A stretch of 34,302 nt of DNA, from contig NZ_LZJN01000092.1 of NCBI RefSeq assembly GCF_001667735.1, positions 1-34,302 of the forward strand, read 5' to 3'. This document shows, piece by piece, positions 26,997-34,302 of this stretch. The DNA comes from Mycobacterium sp. E183 (lineage in GTDB: Bacteria > Actinomycetota > Actinomycetes > Mycobacteriales > Mycobacteriaceae). Position 1 is the stretch's first letter. The number at the start of each line of letters is the position of its first letter. The notes beneath the pieces are model-generated. The model had not been told where the DNA came from. It was given only the letters and a program-made list of their open reading frames with translations, and ran no database searches. The translations under genes and the position numbers were made by a program.

Positions 26997-27915
26997 CCCG
27001 GACCGCCTGCTGGGCGGCTACGACCCCAACGCCGGCCGCAGCGCACACGTGGCGTCGCGGCCGAAGCTGATCCCGGTGCCTTCGCTCCTGCGCGCCCTGC
27101 TTTCCGAGCACCTCGATCCCGGCTACGCCGCGGCCGCGGAGAAGCGTCGCGGCGCTTCGACCCGCGAGGGCGGGCGTGAACGCGCCTTGGGCTGGCTCTG
27201 GCAGGCGTTGGCGGCGCTGCTGATCGCCACCGTCTTCGCCGCCGCCGTCGCGCAGGCGCGCTCGGTCGCCCCCGGTGTGCGCTCCGCGCAGCAGCTCTTG
27301 CTGGGCAACGTGCGTTCGACGGAGAGCACCGCGGCAAAACTCGCCCAACGGCGCAGCGAGCTGTCCGCTCGAGTCGACGACGTGCAGCGGCGCGCGCTGG
27401 CCGACGACGCCGAAGGACAGCGGCTATTGGCCCGTCTCGATGCGCTCGGCCTGGCGGCGGCGAGCCGGCCCGTCATCGGGCCCGGCTTGAAGGTGACCGT
27501 GACCGATCCCGGTGCCGGCCCCAACCTTTCCGACGTCTCCAAGCAGCGGGTCAGCGGCAGCAGGCAGATCATCCTGGACCGGGACCTGCAGCTGGTCGTC
27601 AACTCGTTGTGGGCGAGCGGGGCCGAGGCGATCTCGGTCGGCGGCGTCCGCATCGGGCCGAATGTGACCATCCGGCAAGCCGGTGGGGCGATCCTGGTCG
27701 ACAACAACCCCACCAGCAGCCCGTACACGATTCTCGCGGTGGGCCCGCCCCGCGCGATGCGGGACGTCTTCGACCAGAGCTCGGGCCGGCAGCGCCTCAA
27801 GCTCCTCGAGGTCTCCTACGGTGTCGTCGTCACCGTGGACGCCGCCGACGGGCTGACACTTCCCGCCGGATCGATCCGGGATACCAAGTTCGCCAAACAG
27901 ATTGGGCCACAGTGA
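26989..27915 (+). CDS. DUF881 membrane-anchored protein (first copy)
   Basis: A 308-residue protein similar to Rv1823. A basic cytosolic N-terminus of about 60 residues is followed by one membrane helix (about 67-87) and then an external part: a short coiled coil rich in Arg/Glu (about 100-150) and the DUF881 alpha/beta domain. DUF881 proteins resemble YlxW/YlxX of Bacillus, which lie beside sbp and ftsA in the division cluster. GTG 26989 overlaps the end of pgsA2 by 8 nt. It groups with the Sbp-like gene and a second DUF881 gene downstream. Confidence 0.86.
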   Translation: MADPDRLLGGYDPNAGRSAHVASRPKLIPVPSLLRALLSEHLDPGYAAAAEKRRGASTREGGRERALGWLWQALAALLIATVFAAAVAQARSVAPGVRSAQQLLLGNVRSTESTAAKLAQRRSELSARVDDVQRRALADDAEGQRLLARLDALGLAAASRPVIGPGLKVTVTDPGAGPNLSDVSKQRVSGSRQIILDRDLQLVVNSLWASGAEAISVGGVRIGPNVTIRQAGGAILVDNNPTSSPYTILAVGPPRAMRDVFDQSSGRQRLKLLEVSYGVVVTVDAADGLTLPAGSIRDTKFAKQIGPQ

Positions 27916-27943
27916 GAAAAGTCCTCGGCAGACATCTTCGCCT

Positions 27944-28303
27944 GTGCGAGTCACGGAACGGCAAGCGCGCATGATCGGCATCGCGGCGCTGGCGATCGGC
28001 ATCGTGCTGGGCCTGGTGTTCCACCCCGCGGTGCCCGAGGTGGTCCAGCCGTACCTGCCGATCGCGGTGGTGGCGGCGCTCGACGCCGTGTTCGGCGGCC
28101 TGCGCGCCTACCTGGAACGGATCTTCGACCCGAAGGTCTTCGTGGTCTCGTTCGTGTTCAACGTTTTCGTGGCCGCGCTGATCGTCTATGTCGGAGACCA
28201 ATTGGGCGTGGGCACGCAGTTGTCCACGGCGATCATCGTGGTGTTGGGCATCCGCATCTTCGGCAATGCCGCCGCGCTGCGCCGCCGGCTGTTCGGGGCG
28301 TGA
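27944..28303 (+). CDS. small basic protein, Sbp family (DUF1290)
   Basis: A 119-residue integral membrane protein similar to Rv1824 with three to four hydrophobic helices and a basic C-terminus (RRRLF). The family pattern AVVAALDAVFGGLRA and the end IIVVLGIRIFGN are visible. In Bacillus the homologous sbp gene stands between the DUF881 gene ylxX and ftsA. The start is uncertain: GTG 27944 gives the usual length, TTG 27902 would overlap the upstream gene, and ATG 27971 would remove nine residues. None has a strong ribosome site. The function is unknown. Confidence 0.83.
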   Translation: MRVTERQARMIGIAALAIGIVLGLVFHPAVPEVVQPYLPIAVVAALDAVFGGLRAYLERIFDPKVFVVSFVFNVFVAALIVYVGDQLGVGTQLSTAIIVVLGIRIFGNAAALRRRLFGA

Positions 28304-28319
28304 CGGGCGGCCGGTGACG

Positions 28320-28373
28320 ATGCGGAGCGAAGCGAAGGGAAGCGGTGCCATGGCCAAGGTGGGGCCGGCGTGA
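28320..28373 (+). CDS. possible 17-residue peptide before second DUF881 gene
   Basis: ATG 28320 opens 17 codons (MRSEAKGSGAMAKVGPA) whose TGA overlaps the GTG of the next gene as GTGA. AAGGGAAG lies before its internal ATG at 28350. It may be a coupling peptide, but the GC- and purine-rich bases also resemble short intergenic repeats seen in mycobacteria. Support is weak. Confidence 0.15.
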   Translation: MRSEAKGSGAMAKVGPA

Positions 28374-29209
28374 GCGAGGAACCGCCCGGCGGCGCCGCGG
28401 AAACGGGTGAAGCGGAAGGCCGCGCGCCGCACGGCCGGCACGAATTGCCGTCCAAGCGCCCGCGCCCGGAGATCGGCCCGGTGCGCCGCACCGGACTGTC
28501 GGGGCTGGTCCGCGGCGGCCGTTCCCGGCTGGCTTTCGGGACGTTGGCGGTGCTGTTGTGTCTGCTGCTGGGCATCGCCATCGTCACGCAGGTCCGCCAG
28601 AACGAGTCGGGTGATTCGCTGGAAACGGCGCGTCCCGCAGACTTGTTGGTGCTCTTGGATTCCTTGCGGCAGCGCGAGGCCACCCTCAACGCCGAAGTGA
28701 ATGAATTGCAGAACACGCTGAATTCGCTGCAGGCGTCGGGCAACAACGACCAGGCCGCGATACAGGCCGCGCAGGCCAAGCTGGCCGCCCTGTCCATCTT
28801 GGTCGGCGCGGTGGGCGCCACCGGGCCAGGCGTCACGGTCACCATCGACGACCCCGGGCCCGGCGTGTCGCCGGAGGTGATGCTCGACGTGATCAACGAA
28901 CTGCGCGCCGCCGGCGCCGAGGCGATCGAGATCAACGATGGACACCAGTCCGTGCGCGTGGGTGTCGATACCTGGGTGGTGGGCATGCCCGGGTCGCTGA
29001 CCGTCGACACCAAGACGCTGTCGCCCCCGTATTCGATTCTGGCCATTGGCGATCCGCCCACCCTGGCCGCGGCGATGAACATTCCGGGCGGCGCCGAGGA
29101 CAGCATCAAGCGCGTGGGCGCGCGGATGTCCGTGCGGCAGGCCGACCGAGTGGACGTGACCACCTTGCGACAACCAAAACCGCACCAATACGCTCAGCCC
29201 GTCAAGTGA
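28370..29209 (+). CDS. DUF881 membrane-anchored protein (second copy)
   Basis: A 279-residue protein similar to Rv1825. It has a charged cytosolic N-terminus (about residues 1-55), one membrane helix (about 56-78), a coiled coil (about 95-145, with LRQREATLNAEVNELQNTL) and the DUF881 domain with its TGPGVTVTIDDPGPG turn. It shares domain order with the Rv1823-like gene two genes upstream. GTG 28370 follows AAGGTGGGG. It ends 27 nt before gcvH. A structural or scaffold role at the envelope is inferred from the topology. Confidence 0.86.
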   Translation: MSEEPPGGAAETGEAEGRAPHGRHELPSKRPRPEIGPVRRTGLSGLVRGGRSRLAFGTLAVLLCLLLGIAIVTQVRQNESGDSLETARPADLLVLLDSLRQREATLNAEVNELQNTLNSLQASGNNDQAAIQAAQAKLAALSILVGAVGATGPGVTVTIDDPGPGVSPEVMLDVINELRAAGAEAIEINDGHQSVRVGVDTWVVGMPGSLTVDTKTLSPPYSILAIGDPPTLAAAMNIPGGAEDSIKRVGARMSVRQADRVDVTTLRQPKPHQYAQPVK

Positions 29210-29236
29210 GCGCATCCGCACAGAACAGGATTACTC

Positions 29237-29635
29237 GTGAGCGATATCCCGCCCGATCTGCACTACACCGCCGAACACGAATGGGTTCGCCGAAGCGGTG
29301 ACGACGTCGTGCGGGTCGGGATCACCGACTTCGCGCAGTCGGCGCTGGGCGATGTCGTCTTCGTTCAGCTGCCCGACGTCGGCACCGAGGTGACCGCGGG
29401 TGAATCCTTCGGCGAGGTCGAGTCGACCAAATCGGTGTCGGATCTGTACGCGCCGGTGTCGGGCACGGTCTCCGCGGTCAACGCCGATCTGGAAGGCAGT
29501 CCGCAGCTGGTCAACTCCGACCCCTACGGGGCCGGGTGGCTCGTGGATGTCCAGGTGTCCGACGTAGCCGCCCTGGAGTCGTCCATCTCGTCGCTGCTTG
29601 ACGCCGAGGCCTACCGCGGAACACTGACCGAATGA
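29237..29635 (+). CDS. gcvH: glycine cleavage system H protein
   Basis: A 132-residue lipoyl carrier of the glycine cleavage system. The lipoylated lysine is K65 in the ESTKSVSD motif. H protein shuttles the aminomethyl group from GcvP to GcvT and is re-oxidised by the L protein. GTG 29237 is preceded by AGGA. The gene lies 3.4 kb before gcvB and is not directly behind the glycine riboswitch. A GC-rich hairpin (29662-29684) follows its stop. Confidence 0.95.
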   Translation: MSDIPPDLHYTAEHEWVRRSGDDVVRVGITDFAQSALGDVVFVQLPDVGTEVTAGESFGEVESTKSVSDLYAPVSGTVSAVNADLEGSPQLVNSDPYGAGWLVDVQVSDVAALESSISSLLDAEAYRGTLTE

Positions 29636-29661
29636 CGATTGCTAATCTGCCTGCCAGCCCC

Positions 29662-29684
29662 GCGCGGCGCCGAGAGCGGCGCGC
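29662..29684 (+). terminator. GC-rich hairpin after gcvH
   Basis: GCGCG 29662-29666 pairs with CGCGC 29680-29684, then after one G/G mismatch CGC 29668-29670 pairs with GCG 29676-29678 around a CGAGA loop. It begins 26 nt after the gcvH stop and has no T-tract. Confidence 0.35.
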
Positions 29685-29887
29685 AAGGGCGGCGGGGAAA
29701 GGCGGACAAACGGTCTGCCGATCGTCGGGTGGGGGGCACATTGCGGACCTATGCGCGGTACCGTCGACAGATCGACACTTGAAGGCAGCAGTCTTAGCAA
29801 TCGGCAGTGCCGGGCCAGTAAACCCAGTGAGCAGCCGGCCGAGCGGCCCGGTCAGACAACGCCACAGCGGCCAGTGAGGAGCAGCGC

Positions 29888-30358
29888 GTGACGGACATGG
29901 ACAACGACCAGACCTCTGACGAAGTCACGGTGGAGACGACTTCGGTCTTCCGCGCCGACTTCCTCAACGAACTCGATGCGCCCGCGCAGGCGGGCACCGA
30001 GAGCGCGGTTTCCGGGGTGGAGGGCCTGCCGGCCGGTTCGGCGCTGCTGGTCGTCAAACGGGGACCGAACGCCGGGTCACGCTTCCTGCTCGATCAGCCC
30101 ATCACGTCCGCCGGTCGGCATCCCGACAGCGACATCTTCCTCGACGACGTCACCGTCAGCCGCCGACACGCCGAATTCAGGTTGGAAAACAACGAATTCA
30201 ACGTGGTGGATGTCGGTAGCCTGAATGGCACCTACGTCAACCGGGAGCCCGTCGACTCGGCGGTGCTCGCCAACGGCGACGAGGTGCAGATCGGCAAGTT
30301 CCGCTTGGTGTTTTTGACCGGGCCCAAGCAGGGTGAGGACGGAGGATCCGGAGGCTAG
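29888..30358 (+). CDS. garA: FHA-domain metabolic regulator GarA
   Basis: A 156-residue protein. The N-terminal ETTS motif (T17-T18) is the PknG/PknB phosphorylation site of the family. The FHA domain covers about residues 55-145 with R77, S91, H94 and N113 in the phosphothreonine-binding loops. Unphosphorylated GarA inhibits 2-oxoglutarate dehydrogenase and NAD-glutamate dehydrogenase and activates glutamate synthase. A GAGGAG precedes GTG 29888. A 252-nt spacer separates it from gcvH, and its stop shares one base with the next start. The sequence is nearly that of Rv1827, so the call is firm. Confidence 0.95.
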   Translation: MTDMDNDQTSDEVTVETTSVFRADFLNELDAPAQAGTESAVSGVEGLPAGSALLVVKRGPNAGSRFLLDQPITSAGRHPDSDIFLDDVTVSRRHAEFRLENNEFNVVDVGSLNGTYVNREPVDSAVLANGDEVQIGKFRLVFLTGPKQGEDGGSGG

Positions 30359-31119
30359 TGAGCGCACCCGATAGCCCGGCACTGGCCGGGATGTCGATTG
30401 GGGCGGTCCTGGAACTGTTGAGGCCGGACTTTCCCGATGTCACGATCTCCAAGATTCGCTTCTTGGAGGCCGAAGGACTGGTGACGCCACAGCGCGCCGC
30501 GTCGGGCTATCGGAGATTCACCGCTTACGACTGCGCCCGGCTGCGGTTCATCCTCACCGCGCAGCGCGATCATTACCTGCCGCTCAAGGTCATCCGGGCG
30601 CAATTGGACGCGCAGCCCGATGGCGAGCTGCCGCCCTTCGGCTCGCCCTACGCCGCCCCACGTCTGGTGTCCGTGGCGGGCGTCGGGGAGACCGCCGCCG
30701 AGCCGGACACCGGGGCCGGATCGGACACCGCCGCGGTCGCGCCATCGAGCATCCGGTTGAGCCGGGAAGACCTGCTGGAGCGTTCGGGGGTGGGTGAGGA
30801 CCTGTTGACGGCGCTGCTCAAGGCGGGGGTTATCACCACCGGCCCGGGCGGCTTCTTCGACGAACACGCCGTCGTGATCCTGCAATGCGCGCGGGCGCTG
30901 TCGGAATACGGTGTCGAGCCGCGACACCTGCGGGCGTTTCGCTCGGCGGCGGACCGGCAGTCGGACCTGATCGCCCAAATCGCCGGGCCGATAGTCAAAG
31001 CCGGCAAGACCGGAGCGCGGGACCGCGCCGACGACCTGGCGCGCGAGGTGGCGGCCCTCGCCATCACGTTGCACACGTCGCTGATCAAATCCGCCGTTCG
31101 CGACGTTCTGCATCGCTGA
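30358..31119 (+). CDS. MerR family regulator (Rv1828-like)
   Basis: A 253-residue regulator. The N-terminal winged helix-turn-helix of MerR type is visible ([17 protein letters not shown] then GYRRF, about residues 38-63). A Pro/Gly/Ala-rich linker follows, then a second helical domain beginning near residue 135. No cysteine-rich metal loop is seen, so it is not a classical metal sensor. GTG 30358 overlaps the garA stop by one base, so the two are coupled. A -10-like TAGACT begins 5 nt after its stop and probably serves the following gene. Confidence 0.88.
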   Translation: MSAPDSPALAGMSIGAVLELLRPDFPDVTISKIRFLEAEGLVTPQRAASGYRRFTAYDCARLRFILTAQRDHYLPLKVIRAQLDAQPDGELPPFGSPYAAPRLVSVAGVGETAAEPDTGAGSDTAAVAPSSIRLSREDLLERSGVGEDLLTALLKAGVITTGPGGFFDEHAVVILQCARALSEYGVEPRHLRAFRSAADRQSDLIAQIAGPIVKAGKTGARDRADDLAREVAALAITLHTSLIKSAVRDVLHR

Positions 31120-31123
31120 GGAC

Positions 31124-31129
31124 TAGACT
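31124..31129 (+). promoter_or_regulatory. -10-like TAGACT before bifunctional nuclease gene
   Basis: TAGACT matches TANNNT and lies about 95 nt before ATG 31225. No clear -35 is seen. It would give a leader of about 88 nt. Confidence 0.3.
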
Positions 31130-31224
31130 TCGTCGATAGCTTGGTTTTCAGCGGCTCAGCGGAAATTCGGCGTCGCCGTTGCGCCAAGAACCGACACGGC
31201 AGCATATGCGGAGGGCAGACACAA

Positions 31225-31719
31225 ATGGGTGAAGTTCGTGTTGTCGGCATTCGCGTTGAGCAGCCGCAGAACCAGCCGGTCCTGTTACTGCGCGAAACCG
31301 ACGGCGACCGATACCTGCCGATCTGGATTGGCCAATCGGAGGCTGCCGCCATCGCCCTCGAGCAGCAGGGCGTCGAGCCGCCGCGTCCGCTGACGCACGA
31401 TCTGATCAGGGATGTCATTGCCGCGCTTGGCCATTCGCTGAAAGAGGTGCGGATCGTCGACCTTCAGGAGGGCACCTTCTACGCCGACCTGGTCTTCGAC
31501 CGCAACATCACGGTGTCGGCGCGGCCCTCGGATTCGGTCGCGATAGCGCTGCGCGTCGGCGTCCCGATCTACGTCGAGGAGGCCGTGCTGGCCCAGGCCG
31601 GTCTGCTCATCCCCGACGAGACCGACGAAGAGGGCGGCACTGCCGTCCGCGAGGACGAGGTGGAGAAGTTCAAGGAGTTTCTCGACAGCGTCTCGCCCGA
31701 CGATTTCAAGGCCACGTAA
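31225..31719 (+). CDS. bifunctional nuclease-family protein (DUF151)
   Basis: A 164-residue protein similar to Rv1829 with the DUF151 / bifunctional nuclease domain over about residues 5-130. The family patterns LPIWIG, then LTHDL, DLQEGTFYADL and ARPSDSVAIALR are visible. The C-terminus is acidic. The catalytic activity is inferred from plant homologues. ATG 31225 follows GGAGGG; an earlier in-frame start at 31141 would add 28 residues not typical of the family. It lies between two MerR genes, a neighbourhood conserved in actinobacteria. Confidence 0.9.
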   Translation: MGEVRVVGIRVEQPQNQPVLLLRETDGDRYLPIWIGQSEAAAIALEQQGVEPPRPLTHDLIRDVIAALGHSLKEVRIVDLQEGTFYADLVFDRNITVSARPSDSVAIALRVGVPIYVEEAVLAQAGLLIPDETDEEGGTAVREDEVEKFKEFLDSVSPDDFKAT

Positions 31720-31867
31720 CGCCTTTCCGGCCCCTTCCAGCGGCTTCGCGAACCCCGTCGGCGGGTACTACCCTGGACACCGACATCACGGATCCGTCTC
31801 ACTTGCCCCCGGGATGTCGACACGCCTGGCGGATAGCGCCCTCACTTTGCCCGGCGGCAGCCATACT

Positions 31868-31896
31868 TTGATCACGACTTAAGGGCGCGGTAGCTA
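31868..31896 (+). promoter_or_regulatory. candidate promoter before second MerR gene
   Basis: TTGATC (31868-31873), a 17-nt spacer and TAGCTA (31891-31896) form a plausible sigmaA-type promoter, though the -10 lacks the final T. It would give a leader of about 97 nt. It lies in the 280-nt gap between the nuclease-family gene and the second MerR gene, which holds nothing else clear. Confidence 0.35.
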
Positions 31897-31999
31897 TCGA
31901 ACAGCGTAAGCTCTCTAGCACTCGGGCCTGAGCAAACGTGGCTGCGACGCAGCCAGTACGCAGCTGGAAACGAAAGCGCGATCGGCGAGAGGAAGCACC

Positions 32000-32605
32000 G
32001 TGAGCGAGCAGCCACGCCAAGAACAGCTGGACCTAGCTGACCACGCGACCGCCGCGCCGGAAGCGCCCGTGCAGCCCGGACTGTTTCCCGACGACTCCGT
32101 GCCGGACGAGCTCGTCGGCTACCGCGGCCCCAGCGCCTGCCAGATCGCCGGAATCACCTACCGGCAGTTGGACTACTGGGCGCGCACCTCGCTGGTGGTG
32201 CCGTCGATCCGCAGCGCGGCGGGCTCCGGCAGCCAGCGGCTCTACTCGTTCAAAGACATCCTGGTGCTCAAGATCGTCAAGCGGCTTCTCGACACCGGAA
32301 TCTCGCTGCACAACATCAGGGTTGCCGTCGATCACCTGCGTCAGCGCGGCGTCCAGGACCTGGCCAACATCACGTTGTTCTCCGACGGCACCACGGTTTA
32401 CGAGTGCACGTCGGCCGAAGAGGTCGTCGACCTCCTGCAGGGCGGGCAGGGCGTGTTCGGCATCGCCGTGTCGGGCGCCATGCGGGAGCTGACCGGCGTC
32501 ATCGCCGACTTCCCCGGGGAGCGCGCCGACGGGGGCGAGTCGATCGCCGCCCCGGAAGACGAGCTGGCCTCGCGCCGCAAGCACCGCGACCGCAAGATCG
32601 GTTAA
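32000..32605 (+). CDS. MerR family regulator (Rv1830/McdR-like)
   Basis: A 201-residue regulator. An acidic N-terminal stretch of about 40 residues precedes the MerR-type winged helix ([19 protein letters not shown], about 47-65, then [11 protein letters not shown]). A helix that could dimerise and a basic tail follow. The M. tuberculosis homologue Rv1830 has been linked to control of cell division. GTG 32000 follows GAGAGGAAG. It has its own candidate promoter. A 62-nt palindromic element begins 23 nt after its stop. Confidence 0.9.
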   Translation: MSEQPRQEQLDLADHATAAPEAPVQPGLFPDDSVPDELVGYRGPSACQIAGITYRQLDYWARTSLVVPSIRSAAGSGSQRLYSFKDILVLKIVKRLLDTGISLHNIRVAVDHLRQRGVQDLANITLFSDGTTVYECTSAEEVVDLLQGGQGVFGIAVSGAMRELTGVIADFPGERADGGESIAAPEDELASRRKHRDRKIG

Positions 32606-32627
32606 CCGCACCCGCGCCGCCCCTGTG

Positions 32628-32689
32628 CGCGAACGTGCGCTGCCGTACACGCTTTGCGGCGTGTCGCGGTACAGACACGCACGCTCGCG
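32628..32689. repeat. 62-nt imperfect palindromic repeat, copy B
   Basis: The outer arms CGCGAACGTGCG (32628-32639) and CGCACGCTCGCG (32678-32689) pair at 11 of 12 positions, and ACACGC 32647-32652 pairs with GCGTGT 32659-32664 inside. It is the same length as copy A (23916-23977) and matches it at 45 positions. It lies between the MerR stop and the promoter of the glycine riboswitch, so it may also act as a terminator. Confidence 0.6.
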
Positions 32690-32709
32690 GCGAATTGACC
32701 CGGGCCGGG

Positions 32710-32715
32710 TAAACT
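32710..32715 (+). promoter_or_regulatory. -10 TAAACT for riboswitch-gcvB transcript
   Basis: TAAACT fits TANNNT and would start transcription near 32722, just before the first glycine aptamer. A TTGACC at 32695 is too close to act as -35. Confidence 0.4.
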
Positions 32716-32734
32716 GGACGACGCATCGCACTCG

Positions 32735-32945
32735 TGCGGGAGAGTTTCGTGACGGCCAGTCACGGACGCCGAAGGAGCAACACCTCTCCGCTAACCTCTC
32801 AGGCACCCGGACCGCGCGGGTTAACGATGCCTCTGGAAAGCGGTACCGGCCCCGGCGGTCGGCACCCGCCGATGGGGAAAGGCGCGAGGCAGCATCTCGC
32901 GCCGAATCTCTCAGGCGCCCGGCGAACGGGTGAAGACAGAGGGAG
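32735..32945 (+). ncRNA. tandem glycine riboswitch
   Basis: Two glycine aptamers in series. The first shows GGGAGAG (32738-32744), GCCGAAGGAGCAA (32768-32780), CCTCTCAGGC (32795-32804) and CTCTGGAAAG (32831-32840). The second shows GATGGGGAAA (32871-32880), a perfect 8-bp hairpin GGCGCGAG/CTCGCGCC (32881-32903), CTCTCAGGC (32908-32916) and GACAGAG (32936-32942). These are the hallmark blocks of the gcvT-type RNA element. It controls gcvB directly downstream; a gene switch-on by glycine is the usual mode. Boundaries are approximate. Confidence 0.88.
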
Positions 32946-32963
32946 AGGGCCGCTTGTCCTCTG
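32937..32963 (+). promoter_or_regulatory. possible riboswitch expression platform
   Basis: CAGAGG 32937-32942, part of the 3' end of aptamer two, can also pair with CCTCTG 32958-32963. In Bacillus the same kind of CAGAG/CTCTG switch forms the terminator when glycine is absent. Here no strong T-tract follows (CCTTTGT). Confidence 0.4.
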
Positions 32964-32995
32964 CCTTTGTCGATGCCACAGCCAGGAGTTCGCCA

Positions 32996-34302
<1,307 letters not shown>

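Noticed and set aside
32695..32715. TTGACC plus TAAACT as a full promoter before the riboswitch
   Set aside because: Only 9 nt separate the two boxes, too short for a sigma70-type spacer; only the -10 was kept.

Overview
The window is a stretch of a slow-growing Mycobacterium chromosome. It is GC-rich, uses many GTG starts, and carries an ESX-5 type VII secretion locus followed by genes in the same order as the M. tuberculosis Rv1792-Rv1832 region. It is not M. tuberculosis itself. There is no PE_PGRS gene between the Rv1817-like and BacA genes, no lppT is seen after eccA5, there are fewer PPE genes, and extra genes are present (a second esxN, a DUF385 protein, a VOC protein). This fits the M. 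avium complex or a close relative. The species call is inference; homologue names are recalled from family knowledge because no search was run.

Region 1 (1-8182) is the distal part of ESX-5: the 3' end of esxM, then esxN, espG5, eccD5, mycP5, eccE5 and eccA5. The genes are tightly packed (29-nt eccD5/mycP5 overlap, ATGA overlap eccE5/eccA5) and a strong hairpin pair follows eccA5. They encode secreted WXG100 substrates, the PPE chaperone, the membrane-channel subunits, the mycosin protease and the AAA+ ATPase that releases the chaperone.

Region 2 (8183-13850) is an accessory PPE region. It has a second esxN whose 3' two thirds is almost identical to esxN (gene conversion), a possible esxM relic, a roughly 49 % GC intergenic stretch, two PPE-SVP genes with no PE partner in the window, two tandem secreted DUF732 proteins and mgtC. 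In M. tuberculosis the equivalent region is linked to magnesium limitation.

Region 3 (13847-20222) is redox and lipid metabolism: an NDH-2-like flavoprotein, a sterol-desaturase-family di-iron protein and a secreted trypsin-like protease. Then comes a divergent DUF385 (F420-type) gene and TetR gene with a palindromic operator between them, and a VOC plus KstD-like flavoprotein pair preceded by a KstR-like palindrome.

Region 4 (20229-34302) is conserved core: bacA (ABC importer), ilvG-like TPP enzyme, secA2, pgsA2, a DUF881/Sbp/DUF881 membrane set, gcvH, garA, two MerR regulators around a bifunctional-nuclease gene, a tandem glycine riboswitch and the 5' part of gcvB. Two copies of a 62-nt imperfect palindrome lie in this region, upstream of secA2 and upstream of the gcvB riboswitch. 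Several genes (erg3-like, tetR, VOC, ilvG, secA2) have a -10-like hexamer 6-8 nt before the start codon and no Shine-Dalgarno, as expected for leaderless mRNAs. No tRNA, rRNA, insertion sequence or CRISPR array was seen.
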